A stretch of 64,000 nucleotides of DNA from Gnetum montanum (GCA_015680685.1 MNCI01001825.1:1291273-1355272), one strand, 5' to 3'; numbered from the stretch's first letter, positions 45,336 through 58,311 are shown. Numbers and translations: made by a program. Notes: generated from the sequence alone by a model not told the origin.

Positions 45336-48300
45336 GATCTTCTCTATAATCAATGTGAGGAGAAGTGTTGGCTGGATAGGGAGTGGACAAAGCCCTTCAA
45401 GCTGGTCATAGTTGAAGAGGCTATGGTTGACCTACCACTGTTCCTGTTACCATATAGGCCCAGTGGTCAAATGGTAAGTATCGCATGTTTGAATGTTTTT
45501 GAAATCCTTGTATTTCTTGCATTTCTATGCTAAGAATTTCCTTTGAAAATTGCTGCATGGGCAAAGAAGTCCCAAGAGGTGACAGTGGTAACCGCTGAGA
45601 TGCAGGGGGAGAAAATCTACTTCAAATATGGTGAAGTAGTGGTGAGCTAGTGCTGGTTGGACTAGAGGGCCCCAGACTCCTTGGTCGAGAACATTCAAAG
45701 GGTAGGGCTTATGGACCTTTTCATGGTCCCAAATCTAAGCGTTCCAGCTACCAAAATGCTTTCCCTAGTTGACTCCTTTTCTGAGAGGATGGGCTACTTT
45801 TGCATGCACATACGGGGCATGCGAGTGGTCATTAAAATCAATGAAGAGCTATTTAGAGACTTGTTCGATGTTCCTGCCAATGGCATTCCCATAGGGTTGA
45901 GGTTTAAGTAGGAGCTAACCCTTATGAAAAAGGACATTGAGGAGTGGTTGTGGCTCATCAAGAAGTGAAAAGGGTTCCCCATGGATAAGCTTAAGGACAT
46001 CCTTGCCACAGAGATTTACCCGATCTTCCATGTCGGCACATTCCCCCAACTGCTCACCCAAGGGAACATCCTGGGGCTTTGAGTAGGCTTGGGTAATGCA
46101 GGAGGTTATGGAGGAAGGGGCTCATTATAACTGGGCCAGCTGCCTATGTAAGGGCTTACAGGCTGAGATTTTGAGACTTCATGAAAAGATGGAGTCTTGC
46201 TCCAACATACACTATACCTTCTACATAGGTTGTCTGAAGCACTTCGTGGAGTTTCTGGTGGTTTGAGAGAATGGTGTCTGGGCCATGAGAGATCGCAACT
46301 AGATCTCTAAGCCATGGATTCACCAGATCCTCTAGACCACACAAGCCTAAGACCTCCTGGAGATGATCGGGGAGTAGTTGTCTGTAACGACCAAGGATCA
46401 GGTGGCCTGCAGTGTTCGTGGCATCGACAGCATAGGAGAGACCCCTCCTGCCATAGTTGGTAGCATGACGTAGGGAGAACGTATCATGGATGAGACCGTG
46501 CCTAAGGATTTGTGAAGGAAGAGGCCTCCCTTAGCTCAGGAAACCCTTCCCATGGAGGAAGAGGAGGGATGAAGACTGTGGTTCAAGCTGCAAAGGACAT
46601 AGCCCCCAATTGGTAAATGCTTTTGTGTACTGCTTACTTTGCTATTATTCACTATGTTAGGCTACATTAGGTAGTGTAGCGTAGTGTAGCATCCACCTTG
46701 AGCCAATTTATCTTGTATCAACGTGAATATGCTCTCTTTTTTTTCGCTAGTAGAGGAAGAAGAAGAAGAAGAAGAAGGCGATGAAGAAGTGTCAGCCCTT
46801 AAGAAGGGGGCAACGAATAATGATATGGAGGCCCCAGTTTTAGAGGAAAGGGCCCCGGTCAAAAATAAGGGCGCTCCTGCTTCTATGGTAGGGGCTCTCA
46901 TCATTAGGAATCCTCCTACCAACGATGAGACACTTCCCTTGAATAATAAAGATGTTGGTCTTCTGAAAGGGAAGGCACCAGGGCATGAGGAAAGGGGGCA
47001 TATGATCTTGGCAAGGCCCTCAGCCGAGGCTACCACCCTTACCTTTCATCACCAAGAAGATAGGCCATCTCTAGGTGCTAGTAAGTTCAGTGGTACACCT
47101 ACCTTACCATGGTCCATGTTGGCCATTACTGATATGCTTTAGTTGTGTAATAGGAGCTATAGCTGATGTCACAGGACCCCCTTTGATTTGCGCAGAGTCA
47201 TGGGTTGAAATCCCTGACAAGTTTGCATTCATGCAGGGACTTGTCGATGACATGATCAAATGCCTTTAGTAGGCGGACCTTGATGTGGGTATGTAGCAGC
47301 ATCAAGCGCTCTTGCGTTGTTATGCTGAAACTCTTGAGTTTGTTGATTTTGCTATGCTAATGCAATTGTTACGCTTTTCGGTTCGAGACAGCCTCTCAGC
47401 TCAAATGGGACCTAGCCCATCCTATGAAAGTTGGAATCATGCCTACACTCTCACTGGACGTGACCATGGTGCCTCGTTGTACATTTGACGAGGCTCACAA
47501 GTATGTCTTGCACTTGGCATGATCCTTGTGGGAGTATAAGTGTGTCAACAAGGACCTATCGAAATGGGTCCAAAGGCTTGAGCAAAGAGAGGCCGAGTTG
47601 GTTGCTGACGTAGTGGATCTTAAAACGAGGAACAAGTTTCTCATTAATCATGACCCCAGTGCTGAGGACTAGTGCAAGGCCATGGACGATTATGCCAGAT
47701 TTTGAATAGTCATGTGCCAGAATGTCAACTCTACTTGCGAGATAGTCAAACAAAAAACATAGATGGAGTTGCTAACCTAGAAGTGCCAAGACGTGAAAGA
47801 TATCAACGCCAAGGTTTTTAAATTGGGGTAGATCTAGAGAAACCACAAGCACATGTACAAGCTAGAGAACGATACCCATCAAAAATTTTACAGAGACGCC
47901 GTGGTGGAGGCATTCACGTATGAAGCGTTTGTGAACACCATCGATGCTTCTGAGGCTTACGCTAAGAGTAGGTAAAAGTTATGGAATCTTCTGATTTGAA
48001 AGTGGACCTTCCTACAGGAGAGACTGCAACCACCTCCCTTTTCCTAGGGCCCCTGAAATGGACGATCATGGAAAGGGAAAGAGTCACTGCTAGGAATGCT
48101 GAACCTAGTGACAGGCGTTGGATAGAGATAATGAAAGAGGAGGTCTGGCATCACCTCAAGCTTGGTCTAGACCAAATACACTTTAATGTCGATGCAGGCC
48201 CTTCTCAAGTTAGTCATTTTATTGTGTAGATGCTCGTGTTATGTTATTGCGTTGTGTGTGTTGCCCTAACTAACCCTTTCATTGCTATGGTACAGGCTCC

Positions 48301-48430
48301 AGATGAGGGTGCAAGGCCCGTAGAGGGAGGGAATGAGGGACTGTCAGAGGGAAATACAGGGAAGGATAATGCACAAACAGAGGGAACAGTGGCAAGTAGT
48401 GAAGGTGGTGCAAACAAGAATAGGCCATGA
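45336..48430 (+). pseudogene. Antisense gene of element B, end of exon 3 to last exon
   Basis: Exon 3 continues as DLLYNQCEEKCWLDREWTKP and ends ATG|GTAAGT at 45473. Exon 4 (about 45570-46612) has lost its acceptor AG (GCAT where C has GCAG). It carries VGLMDLFMVPNLSVPATKML and LFRDLFDVPANGIP, then several stops and shifts, and ends TTG|GTAAAT. Exon 5 starts after CGCTAG at about 46752 with a run of Glu and ends CTA|GTAAGT at about 47089. A later exon has IPDKFAFMQGLVDDMI (about 47210). Coiled-coil-like segments follow (47400-48215), and the last exon has DEGARPVEGG and a stop at 48428-48430. Many stops and shifts; a clear pseudogene of the C and D gene. Confidence 0.72.
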
Positions 48431-48589
48431 CAGTAGGGGAATTTTTTTTTTTTTTTGCAATTTTGAAATTTTGTAAAAGTTCTGCAACTATTGCTGACAG
48501 GTGAAAGCTTTGAATAAGAAAGAAGACTTTAGAAAAGGAAGCAACTTTGCATTGCCTTGTCTATCACATAAAATTTTCTTATGTTTTCA

Positions 48590-48745
48590 TATGCTAATTT
48601 ACTAGTTTTAAGCCATTTTGGGCCCATGCTAGTTTTATGCCATTTCGAGCCATAGCGTAGCATGGCGAAAAGACAGCATGCCAAAGAAGCAATGGAAGCT
48701 ATGCTAGTTTTAGGCCATTTTGGGCCATAGCATAGCATGCCAAAA
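48590..48745 (-). repeat. Element B spacer repeats after protease
   Basis: On the minus strand, three units of the form GGCCCAAAATGGCCTAAAACTAGC, about 60-80 bp apart. Same motif and place as in C (14540-14780). Confidence 0.7.
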
Positions 48746-48820
48746 AGATGGCATGCTCATGAAGCAATGAAGTAGCCAATATACAAAGGGATGGTGATTG
48801 GGCAAAGAGCAGTAGGGTTG

Positions 48821-51800
48821 CTACGCTATGCATAGCTTCCTCTTGACCTGCCGTGGGTTGATCGGGACATGGGACTGAGGTGTTTTGCTAAGACCTTCAC
48901 TCATGTCATCACCCTTCTCTTGAAAGGGCAACTCAACCCATGTGTTTTTGATTTGGGGTTTGATTCGCTGAGTTGATCCACTCGTTGCATGATTAACGTA
49001 TGTGTGAGTAGGCACCTCGCTCTTGGAGGTGGTGACCTTTGATCCCTGCTCCATGTTTATGTTACTAATTGCTTGCTACTTCATCGCCACGGATCACCAC
49101 CTCTCTACCTACGTATGGTAACTGGATTTCTTGATGTATAGGCGAGGAGATGACCCTATGTTGCACTAACCATGACCTTCCTAGGATCAGGTTAAACCCA
49201 GGCATTTCCTCAACCATGATGAATGTTACGTCTGTAGGGAATTGGTCCCCTGCTATGAAGTCTATGTGAACTATGCCCTTCACCAGGATGTGTGCCCCAT
49301 TGAAGGACCTCAGACACAATGTTGTTGAGGGTTTGATCTAGTTGACCAACCCCAATTTGTCCATGACAGGAAAGGGAATGACGTTTATGGTAGCCCCATC
49401 ATCAACGTGTACCCTTCAAATCTGGTGTTGGCCGACCCGAATTGTGATGAAGAGAGGCATCGTGGTTACCTAACCCCTTTCAGGATCTTCCCTAATGGTA
49501 TCATTATTGAAAGTTAATTGAGATGGTATAGACCCTATGGGTACAGAGGGAAGCATGACTGAATGGATCGCTTCCTCTTCTGCTGGCATGTTTTCATCAA
49601 CCAAGATCACTATTAACATGCGGATTAGAGCCTCGTAGTGGGGTAATGATGTCATAAATAGGTCATACAAACTTAGTGTAGTGCTTTTCTGCTTTAGAGC
49701 TTGTTTGACTTGGGTGAGGGCGTCCAGAAGTTTTTGGTCATCCCCTTGTTTGATGCTTTCCTCCTCTTCGATTCATCCCAGAAGATGAATCTCCTGAGGA
49801 GAGGTGACTTCAGATCCAAGTTCAAATCTTTGTCAATAGGATGGTGTTGGTTGCATGGTCATGTTGACCCTCATCCTTAGTGGCAAAGGTACATGTGCAG
49901 GGGATGAAGACGTAGACTTGGGAGTACCTTTGGCGGTACTTCCTTTCAATGTCTTGCTTGCGAAGTGGACTTCTTGCCTTGTAGGGCGAGAAGGCTGCTC
50001 GGTTGTTTTGCACGAGATAGGGGTCGTTGGAAGCATCAGCCCCCTAATGACAAATGGAGGTAACTGCATTAGCAAGTGAAAAGACATGGTTTTGACACTA
50101 GGCGGTGCAAGCATGGATGTCTGCGGGGGAACCCACAAAATGAACAGTTGCAGCAAGCCTTGGTTGGCTACTCGTGGTGCTAGTACACCACACTAAAGCA
50201 CCCAAATCAAAAATGGCTACTAAGGTAGTCTAGGATCATCATCAACACTAATGGCATTGATAACGTAGCCTGTGTCATTGGCATTGAGAGGATCTATATA
50301 GACATGCATAGATTGGTTCTCGGGACGTACTGGACTACTTTCATCCAACTTTAGCTTTCCCAGATCAATTAATCTCTAGATGTTGTCCTGCAATGCCAGG
50401 CAGTAGTCTGTGTTGTGACTGCACTGTTGGTGATAGTCACAAAACCTATCTAGCCTAAAACTACTAGGAACTAGAGTCTTATTTGGCAGGGCCAAAGAGG
50501 GTTTCCTAAGAAGCTCACACTAGCGTTGATGTCTCGCGATCGCTTCTTCCAACATCCGCTTGTGTTGGATATACCTTGCTGCCAATAGTTGCTTCAGGAG
50601 TTCTGAAGGCTTGAGAGGCAGTGGAATGTACTTTGAGCAGTCTTTGCACTCAAAGTTGGGTTTGGTTTGTGTAGATGTCTCAGGTGTAGGTGCAGCAGGT
50701 TGCGTCACATGGCCCTGTTTGGGCTCGGGGTTAGCTGTAGGTATGGTTAGTTTCTTGTTACTCTTGCTACCATTGTTGCTAGATTTTGGCTTGGCCTCAG
50801 TTTCCATAGTGGCCACTGTGGTTGTCGGGGCTTTACCCTTGTCCTTCTTTGTAAAAGTGTTTTTGTAAGCGATGTAGGCTGGGTCTTTGTCTGCCTCAAC
50901 CGCGTCTTGTATGCTCTTAGTATGGGAGAAAGCCTAACTAAGGGAGCAAGGAGTGAGGTAATACAGCTTAGACTTGATGAATTCATTCACTGCGCCCTTA
51001 CAGATAGCCAACAGGTGGGCTTCCACAATGGGCTCACGAATTTCGTTAAGGGCTACACTCCAACATTGAATGAATTTTTGTACTAGCTCCAGCGCATTCT
51101 GCTTTATGCTCATCAACTAATCTAGCGTGGTTTCTAGCTTCAAGTTGTACTTGAAACATGTCACGAACTAGGACAAGAGTTCTTCCAAGGTTAAAATAGA
51201 TAAGCATGGAAACGTGCGATACCTAGTCTAAGGCTTTCCCGACTAGGGACATGGCAAAGACATAGATGATTGTGTGCTGTAATTTTTGCAATAGCAAAGA
51301 CTCAGACCAGAAGGTGACAAGGTGTGCATTGGGATCTCCCTCCCCATCGTACTTAGTGAAGTGCAGGAGAGACATCCCTAGTGGTAGTGTGAAAGCAAGG
51401 ATCACTGGATTGATAGGGTCATCTTGGTAAAAGTCCATGACTTGCACGGTGTCAGACCCAATAGCCTTGAGGCATTTTATTTTCTTAGTGACGGTTTGGA
51501 TAAGCTGAAATGCTTGGTCCAGACCTAGCAATGTTGTAGATGGTTGGGGAGCTGCGGAGGTAGCCCCTACCTGTGGTATGGTAGGGGCAGCGGCCTGACC
51601 AATTGGTGGTACCGTTGGGACGACCCCCATGAGCGATGCTACCTATGTTGCCCACCACCCAGCAGGAAGTCTTGTTAAGGCAGCGACCACAAGTTGGGCT
51701 GCCAGATGTGCTACTTGTGTTGCTAGCAGCGTAGACCATAGCCCCGTGTTGGGCTATATCAACTACGAGGCTTGGTGTATTTGATAGTGCCTGAAGTGGA

Positions 51801-52647
51801 ACATTTGCAATGATTGTAGAATAGGTGAGGAAGCGAATGGGGTCCACCACATGGACGGGCCTGGGCCAGCCATAGTAGGTGGAACAGACGTGAGTATAAG
51901 AATTGACCCAGAGGTCATGTGCAATTGCGAGGTAGGCACAATATGAGCATGCAGTCGGGTAGTTGTGAGTGGCATATTATGTGCCACAGGGATCAATTTC
52001 TGACCAGCCTGCAAAGGGACAGTAGTTGTAAATGAAATAGGAAAAATAGGCAAAGGTAAGCATTGAAACATCGTAGGGCTAGCGTGGCTACACACAGTAG
52101 CCATGATCGCGAGTGGTGGAAGTGTAGGCATAATCACAAAGGAAGCGGTAAGAGATGACAGCTTGGTTCAGAGGGACTAGGTAGCAAGGATAGGAGTGGG
52201 GCCTATTGGACCTCCTTCATCCGATTGGGAATCGAGTTCCTCCTGTCTATCTTGGAAAGCGTCATCCTGGTTGGACACTATGTCCTATTGTTCCATAAGC
52301 CTAGCCAACTAGATTAGCTGGTCTAGAAGCCTTTGGTATGCTTGTGTTAATGGTAAAGAAACGCTAGGAGTATGGACAAATTCCTTCCCATTGCAGTAAG
52401 CGAATTCGAAACTGCATTTTTCTTCGAGCTCATGTAAATCCAATGGTAGATTTGCCTGCACCTTTGCATAGAGGAAACTATAACACTCATGTTGCTAGGC
52501 CAATCCCTCAGGTCCTCAATTTTGGACTCTGAGGGATCAGCGTGTTTCTAGTATCAGGTTCAATAGTTGTTTGGCACCACTAGTGCCTTGAACCAGGATA
52601 GGAACCTCTATGTTAAAGGTGGTAACAGTAGTATTTGAAAAAGCCAT
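48821..52647 (-). pseudogene. gag: Element B gag-protease (frameshifted)
   Basis: Starts at the ATG at 52647 (MAFSNTTV, like C) and ends at 48821. Fragment coordinates show one frameshift between 51223 and 51116 and another near 49060. Gag core at 51450-51223 (FTKYDGEGDPNAHL). A lysine-rich part is near 50800. The zinc-knuckle region is at about 50450-50400. Protease is at about 49440-49100 with VHVDDGATINVIPF at the active site and LILGRSWLVQ. The conserved tail region NTWVELPF is near 48940. In-frame stops occur early, as in C. Confidence 0.85.
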
Positions 52648-52734
52648 TGCTAAGAAAGTAGTTATGCAAGAGGAATGCAACAAATGCGAAGAACCTAGAA
52701 AGCAAAAAAAATGTAGAAGGCTTTATGTCTCACA

Positions 52735-53070
52735 GGATCCCAGAGCGACCGTCAAAGTGATCGATCTATACCGTGCGTTGGGGTAAAAAGCGCATGCATG
52801 ACTATCATAAAAATGATCTAGCTAACTAGCAGTCAAGAAGGCTTTGTGTCTTGTAGGATCCCAGAGGGACTGTCAAACCAACCGATCTGTACCATGCATT
52901 GGGGTATAGAGCACATGCAAGACTACCATAAAAATGATCTAGCTAGCTAGCTATCAGAGGCCTTATGTTCTATAGGATTCCAGTGGAATCGTCGAGGTGA
53001 CCGATCTGCACCACACAAAGCACAAACAACCATAAAAGGGTGTCACATTTATGCTTATGCATATTAGGTG
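52735..53070 (-). repeat. Element B leader: about three tandem repeats
   Basis: Three units related to the leader repeats of C, recognisable on the plus strand by CCGATCTATACCGTGCG-like and AAAATGATCTAGCTAGCTAG words. They lie between primer-binding site and gag. Confidence 0.65.
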
Positions 53071-53119
53071 TAGAAGGCTCACAGAACTATCGTGACACGT
53101 GAAAAAGATGCCAAAAAGA

Positions 53120-53136
53120 CCCTCCTTCTAGCACTA
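53120..53136 (-). other. Element B primer-binding site (decayed tRNA-Asn type)
   Basis: The minus strand reads TAGTGCTAGAAGGAGGG six bases inside the 5' LTR. C and D start TGG here, so the terminal TGG has become TAG. Confidence 0.6.
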
Positions 53137-53142
53137 GAAAAC

Positions 53143-54809
53143 TGTAGCGACCAAAAACGTCAGTAGCTGGAAGAGACTAAGGAGTCGGTGTGTGTGACAG
53201 TTTTGACCCCATACCCATGGGAGGGCCATGCTGGGTGTGTGTAGATACGGGGCACCCTGAACAGTCTGGTCAATCAGACAGGGACTTAGTCGGCATCTCT
53301 ATAGCCTTTTGCAACATGTAATTTGAAAGCAGGAACGAAAGCGCAAAGCAATGCTTGAAAGTAAATAATGTAGAAAATGATGTAAAACACAGCGATAAGC
53401 AAGAAAACAAGTAAAATGCACCACTCCAAAGTTACAAATTTGCTCTGTCCAGGTGAATACAGTCGGGTGCACGTCATGACGGGGTGCAGAGATCCCAAGA
53501 GTAACCGAGGCGTGTAGAGCAAAATAGGCTAGACACTTAGGTGTGGACTTGGGTGTTGACACCACTAGGGTTCCACCAAGATGGTAGAAAGGGAAAGGAT
53601 GTTAGCTAAAAATGCAAACTACTTGCAATGTTAAATAGCAAGCTTACAATGCTCAATGCTATAATGCACTAGGAAGGGAACTTGATTGCCAGAGAAAGGA
53701 AAGAAGTCCGGAAGTCGGGAGAGATTCAGACTGAACTTTCTAAATGTTGCTTATTCTTTGAAAAATTTGAACTCCCTAGAAAAGGTTTTTTTTTTGAGCC
53801 AACCCCTTTGAATGCCACTTGTTGGGGTATTTATAGGACCAAGGGTACACAAAAGGGTGGTTTGGACACCACATACCTTGGGCCCATGTTGACTTGTCTA
53901 CGTTGCACGTGTCATGTATGACCGTTGGACCTCTATGACCATTGTGCTGTGAATCTATCATGCTACAACTATGCACCTACCGTGCCATAATTGCACCATC
54001 AGCGTCTGGAGACATGTGGCAATGGTCCAATTAGGTGAAGTGCATTGATGTTGCACAACCACCTGCATGCCTCTCTATGCTTTGTGGCATAGCATGCTTG
54101 GCTTAGCATAGCACCCTATTGTGTGTCCTGCTACATGTGTGTTACATGTTTTCCATGCTATGCTACGCTACGTAGCATAGCAACTTGGCCTTAGTTGCGA
54201 AAACTTTGCTGATTTGCAGGCTTTGCTTACCGCGATGTAAGATTTGTGAACTTTGTTGTTTCTACCCTTCGACGTGCCTTTTGTCTCCTTCGCAGGATTG
54301 CTACACCTCACTACACTATGTAGCTCAATGTAGCATAGCAACAGACATCATCCATGGCTTCCTAACAGAGAGAGACATTGTTGAAGGACTCAAAATTGGC
54401 CGTGGGAACTGGCTGTGAAGCTGTTGTCATGCTACGCCATGCTACGTAGCGTAGCATAGCATAACACTCTATTATTCAATCATCTTTTGAAGCTTGCTAT
54501 GCTACATAGCAAGGCATAGCGTAGCATAGCAGACTTTGTGACTTAGAAAAATTGCCAAACTATTTCACAGACCCAAAATGTTGCTGCCAACTCTGCGTGT
54601 TGTTTCTGAGTAGGCTATCAGTTGGGAAAACTACTTGGGTGGACAGGCAGGATGACCCGTGGAGCCTATTTACACTCGAAGTAGAAAATTTACGAACTGG
54701 ATAACCTAAAATTAGAGTGTTCTCCTCCCGAAGAACTTTCATGGTGCTGCGCAAATTGCAAGACTTGGTGAAGCAAGAATGACCCTGAATTTGTTTTTTG
54801 GGTGTTTCA
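53143..54809 (-). repeat. Element B 5' LTR
   Basis: 1667 bp, starting TGTAGCGACC and ending GGTGTTTCA on the plus strand. TATAAATA lies on the minus strand at 53828-53835. The upstream part (54100-54540 on the plus strand) holds nested inverted repeats such as GCTACGTAGCGTAGC, as in the C LTRs. Confidence 0.9.
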
Positions 54810-54814
54810 CTATT
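54810..54814. repeat. Target-site duplication of element B, right copy (CTATT)
   Basis: Matches 795-799. Element A sequence resumes here. Confidence 0.9.
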
Positions 54815-55332
54815 TTGACTCAAATTCGAAGGGATCTTTGGTTCTGGAAGGTCCAACTATTAGGGCCTAAGCCTGTAAAGAATTTTCATTGAACTTGACC
54901 ATCTTCCTAGGATCCAGACTCATCCTAGCATCTGACACCCAAGTCAAGAGCATCACCCCTTAAGACTTGGACTTTCCATCCTTCCATACCTAGCCTAAAT
55001 TGCTAGTCTATGGGAGGAAATCAAGTGGTCTATCATTGCAACATGATAGAACACACCAACCTAGGGATCCATGAGTTATAGGGCATCCCTTAACTTTTTT
55101 GATCCAAAGATCTAGGGATCTCAAGTTCAGCACTCTTTGAATCTTAAGCCCCATCGCCTATAGAGCACTTTGAATGGCTCCAGGCACCTTCCTCCCCTAT
55201 TTAAGGTCGACTCCCATACGAATTCTCTCTCGAATCCTATAAGGCACTGCATGTCATGCCTCTTTCAATTTTTTTTCACATGGGAGGTTTCTCCATCCAT
55301 CATCGGAGCAACCAAGGTGGGAGGTCGATTGC
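54815..55332 (-). other. Element A 3' untranslated region
   Basis: About 520 bp downstream of the gag-pol stop on the minus strand. It continues beyond B as 794-681. No conserved frame is seen. Confidence 0.6.
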
Positions 55333-55560
55333 TTACTCCCTACAGAAGTCCAGGATCAAGTTTTCTTGGAACCTCAAGTGCTCTAGTGGTTCCTAGCTAT
55401 CGTTTGAGTTAGGACGATGTTTCTAGTGGACAAGGAACTCCACTTTCAAATCTACCCCATTGCCAGTGGTTCAGAAGTTTTGGATGTAATCTACTTTCTT
55501 CCCTTGTATAGATTGTATACAAGGTTTCTCTTAGATCGACAGGATTCTCTCTGGATATGG
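55333..55560 (-). pseudogene. Element A chromodomain at the end of gag-pol
   Basis: The gag-pol frame continues past the integrase C-terminal domain into VEFLVH-stop-KHRPNSNDS-stop-EPLEHL and ends with a TAA at 55333-55335. The spacing and residues fit a chromodomain of the form EFLVxWKxRxxxDxSWExxxxL, with both Trp codons changed to TAG. This is typical of chromoviruses, whose chromodomain guides integration to chromatin. Further stops occur at 55531-55533 and upstream of VEFLV. Confidence 0.7.
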
Positions 55561-56690
55561 GAACCCATCCAGCAGTGGCTTTAGCATGCTGACATAAAAA
55601 TCTGGATGGACTTGGTCCATATTGATTGGTAGCTGAAGCTTATATGTCATAGGGTTAATTTTATTGATGATCCAGAAGGGACCATCATACTGCCTCATCA
55701 GCTTGGAAGTAGTTACCTGTTTCGGTTTAAACTAACGTGGATCCAACTTCAAGAGGATCCAATCTCCCACCTTTAATTCATGAGGCTAGCATTTTCGATC
55801 AACATACTTTTTCGTTTGTTGCACTGCCATCTCTAGATGATACTTTGCTATATCAACATTTTTAGACCACCTCTTCAAGAATTCATCTACTAAGGGATGT
55901 CAACCCTACAATGAGGGAGAGACCATATGAGGGATAATGGGTTGCCTTCCCATTACCAGTTCTACAGGAGAAACCCCAGTAGCTAAGGACTTTTGGATGT
56001 TATAGCTTAGCTGGGCAATCCCTAACAGAAATGGCCAATTCTTTTGGTCACTACGAACATAGTGATGAAGGTACTCTTCAAGTACCCGATTCATCCGTTC
56101 TGTCTGCCCATCGGTTTGCAGATAAAATCTTATTAACAATTTGAGGGTGGTATCCATCATGCCAAATAGTGCTCACCAGAAAGTACTTGTGAAGCATGGA
56201 TCTTGATCTGAAATGATGCTCATGGGTAACCCAGAATATCGAATCACCCTATCAAAATAGTATGCTACCGTATCCTCAGCAAAGCACTATGATGGATAGG
56301 GAATGAATATGGAAAATATAGAGAATTTTTCTACCACAAAAATGATGCTACTTAAGCCCTAAATATTTAGGAATCCCATGATAAAGTCCATAGACACTGT
56401 AGCCCATGGAAATGGAGGGATTCCCAAGGGCAATAGAAGACCACCTGGACACTCCATAGACCCCTTATCTTGCTAGCACACTAGGAACTTCTGGATATAA
56501 GAAATCACATCCCGATACATTTTTGGCCAGAAGAAGGTTCTCTCAATGAGAGCCAAGGTCCTTTGCTGTCTAGGGTGACCTTCCCACTATGTGTCATGGC
56601 ATTCTCGAATTATCTCTTTGCATAGGCTATCCCAATTCGGAATGCATATTCGATTATCCCAAAACCAAAGCAGTCCATCCCTCATTTTGA
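55561..56690 (-). pseudogene. Element A integrase region
   Basis: The minus-strand frame is the same as gag. The zinc finger keeps both His (ECHD, EGHPRQQ) but the first Cys is Phe (FLVC). The catalytic core has VSMDFIMGF, IISDQDPCFTS and DGQTERMNRVLE, so the D,D,E triad is present. The C-terminal domain has GDWILLKLDPR, then QYDGPFWIINKI and VHPDFYVSMLKPLL. Several nonsense codons disrupt it. Confidence 0.85.
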
Positions 56691-58182
56691 ACTGTGGTGC
56701 TCACCTAGTTTCTATCAGCTTCATTAAATCAATGATATGGGGGTCCCTTTTCAAACCATCTTGAATTCTAGCCAACAACACTTCATCACATTGAACATGC
56801 AAAGTTTGTGGCCCAATGATGGAAAAGAGTTGGAAGGCAGGTTGAGGACAGTGACTCAATGCATCTGCCACCACGTTCTCCTTTCCAGGACGGTAAGTTA
56901 ATTGCAAATCAAATTCGGACAACATGGCTAACCATCGAGCCTATTTGGGCCTTAGCTTCATTTGATTCATCAAGTAGCTAGTGGCCAGATTATTTGTCTT
57001 TACGAGGACACGACTCCCCAGCAAGTAGTGTCTCCATACTCTTAAGCAATGGACAAGAGTGAACGTTTCCTTTTCATGGACCAACCACCTCTACTCTAAT
57101 TGATTTAGCTTCTGGCTCCCATAAGAGACAGGATGACCTTCCTATAGCAAGACACCCCCAATTGCATTCTCACTAGCATCCGTATGAACCTCAAAAGGTT
57201 TCGAGAAATCGATCAATGCCAACATTGGATGGAAGGTTAAAGCCTCTTTGATCCTCTCGAAGGCTTTCTGACAATTTGAGTTCCACTGCCATGCAACTTC
57301 TTTCTTTTGCAGATTGGTCAGAGGAGTAGCAATTCCTGAGAAATTTTTGATGAATTTTCGATAGAAACTAGCTAACCCCATAAACTTTCTAACCTCATGC
57401 ACATTAGTGGGAGCGGGCCATTGACACACAACCTCTACCTTCGAATTTGGCTTTACCTGCCTATACCCCATGAGATGCCCCAAAAATTTTAGCTCTGAGC
57501 AGCAGAATTCACATTTTTCTTTCTTAATGTATAGCCAATTTTCTCGTAGCTTCTCAAGGACCATTTGTAGGTGGAGGGCATGTTCCTCCATCGTCTGGCT
57601 ATATATCAAGATGTCATCAAGATAGATGACCATAAATTTTTCTAAAAAGGGTCAAAATATCTCGTTCATTAAGGTACAAAATGTATCTAGTGCATTGCAA
57701 AGCCCGAAGGATATTATGGTCCATTCATATGACCCATACTGAGTTACACATGCAATTTTTGCTTCCTTCCCTTCTGCAATGTGAACTTGGTAGTACCCTT
57801 GTCTGAGGTCTAGTCGGGTGACATATTGATCCCCTGCCAATTGATCGAACAAGTTAGAAATGAGTGATACTGGGTACTTGTTCTTGATCATGTGTTTATT
57901 TAGTAGCTTATAATTACAACAAATTCGTAGCGTTCCATCCTCCTTGGTGACAAACAACACTGGTTCCCCATAAGGGGATTTTGAGGGACAAATGTATCCC
58001 TTGGACATTAAACCTTCAAGCTGCTTTTTTAATTCCCCCAATTCTAGTCCTATTAAGCGGTATGGCCTTTGGATAGGAGGATCAATGCCAGGCTGCAATT
58101 CGATTTTATGATCCACAGCTCTCTGAGGGGGCAAACTACTAGGCATTTTAGGTGGCATTACATCTTTAAAACTCTCTAGCAC
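56691..58182 (-). pseudogene. Element A reverse transcriptase and RNase H region
   Basis: Begins after the protease linker with VDHKIELQPGIDPPIQRPYR, the usual chromovirus RT entry. RT blocks: EDGTLRICCNYKLLNKHMI (Asp of the usual DYR is Asn), VTRLDLRQGYYQVHI, and MVIYLDDILIYS at about 57630 with the YLDD box intact. A thumb and connection follow with FLGHLMGY and ASFYRKFIKNFSG. RNase H runs from PFEVHTDASENAIGGVLL (about 57200) to TYRPGKENVVADALSHCP (about 56870). Stops are present, but the frame is continuous with gag. Confidence 0.9.
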
Positions 58183-58311
58183 CTATGCTATGCATGGGTC
58201 AATATTAGCTTGGGATCCACAAGCCTCAGAAGGATCACCCGTTTGCATAGCTAGCAGAAATTTCTTGGTAGGATCCCTGGCCAAGCATTTCATCACCATT
58301 GGTGATACAAT

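Larger units (their letters stand above)
800..54809 (-). mobile_element. Element B: Tat-lineage Ty3/gypsy, minus strand, host of elements C and D
   Basis: A second-level insertion in the 3' untranslated part of A. LTRs are 800-2327 (3') and 53143-54809 (5'), with CTATT duplications. Without C and D and their duplicated bases it is about 17.97 kb, close to C (18.4 kb) and D (17.6 kb). In its own sense direction it holds a leader repeat, gag-pro (52647-48821), a repeat spacer, an antisense spliced gene (plus strand, 7975-48430, split by C and D), pol (about 7110-3597), a 3' repeat array and a purine tract. LTR sequence shows it belongs to the same family as C. Frameshifts and many nonsense codons make it defective. 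Confidence 0.92.

Noticed and set aside
46723-47142. Glu-rich ORF as an independent gene
   Set aside because: It is exon 5 of the decayed antisense gene of B. The same acidic linker follows an AG acceptor in C.
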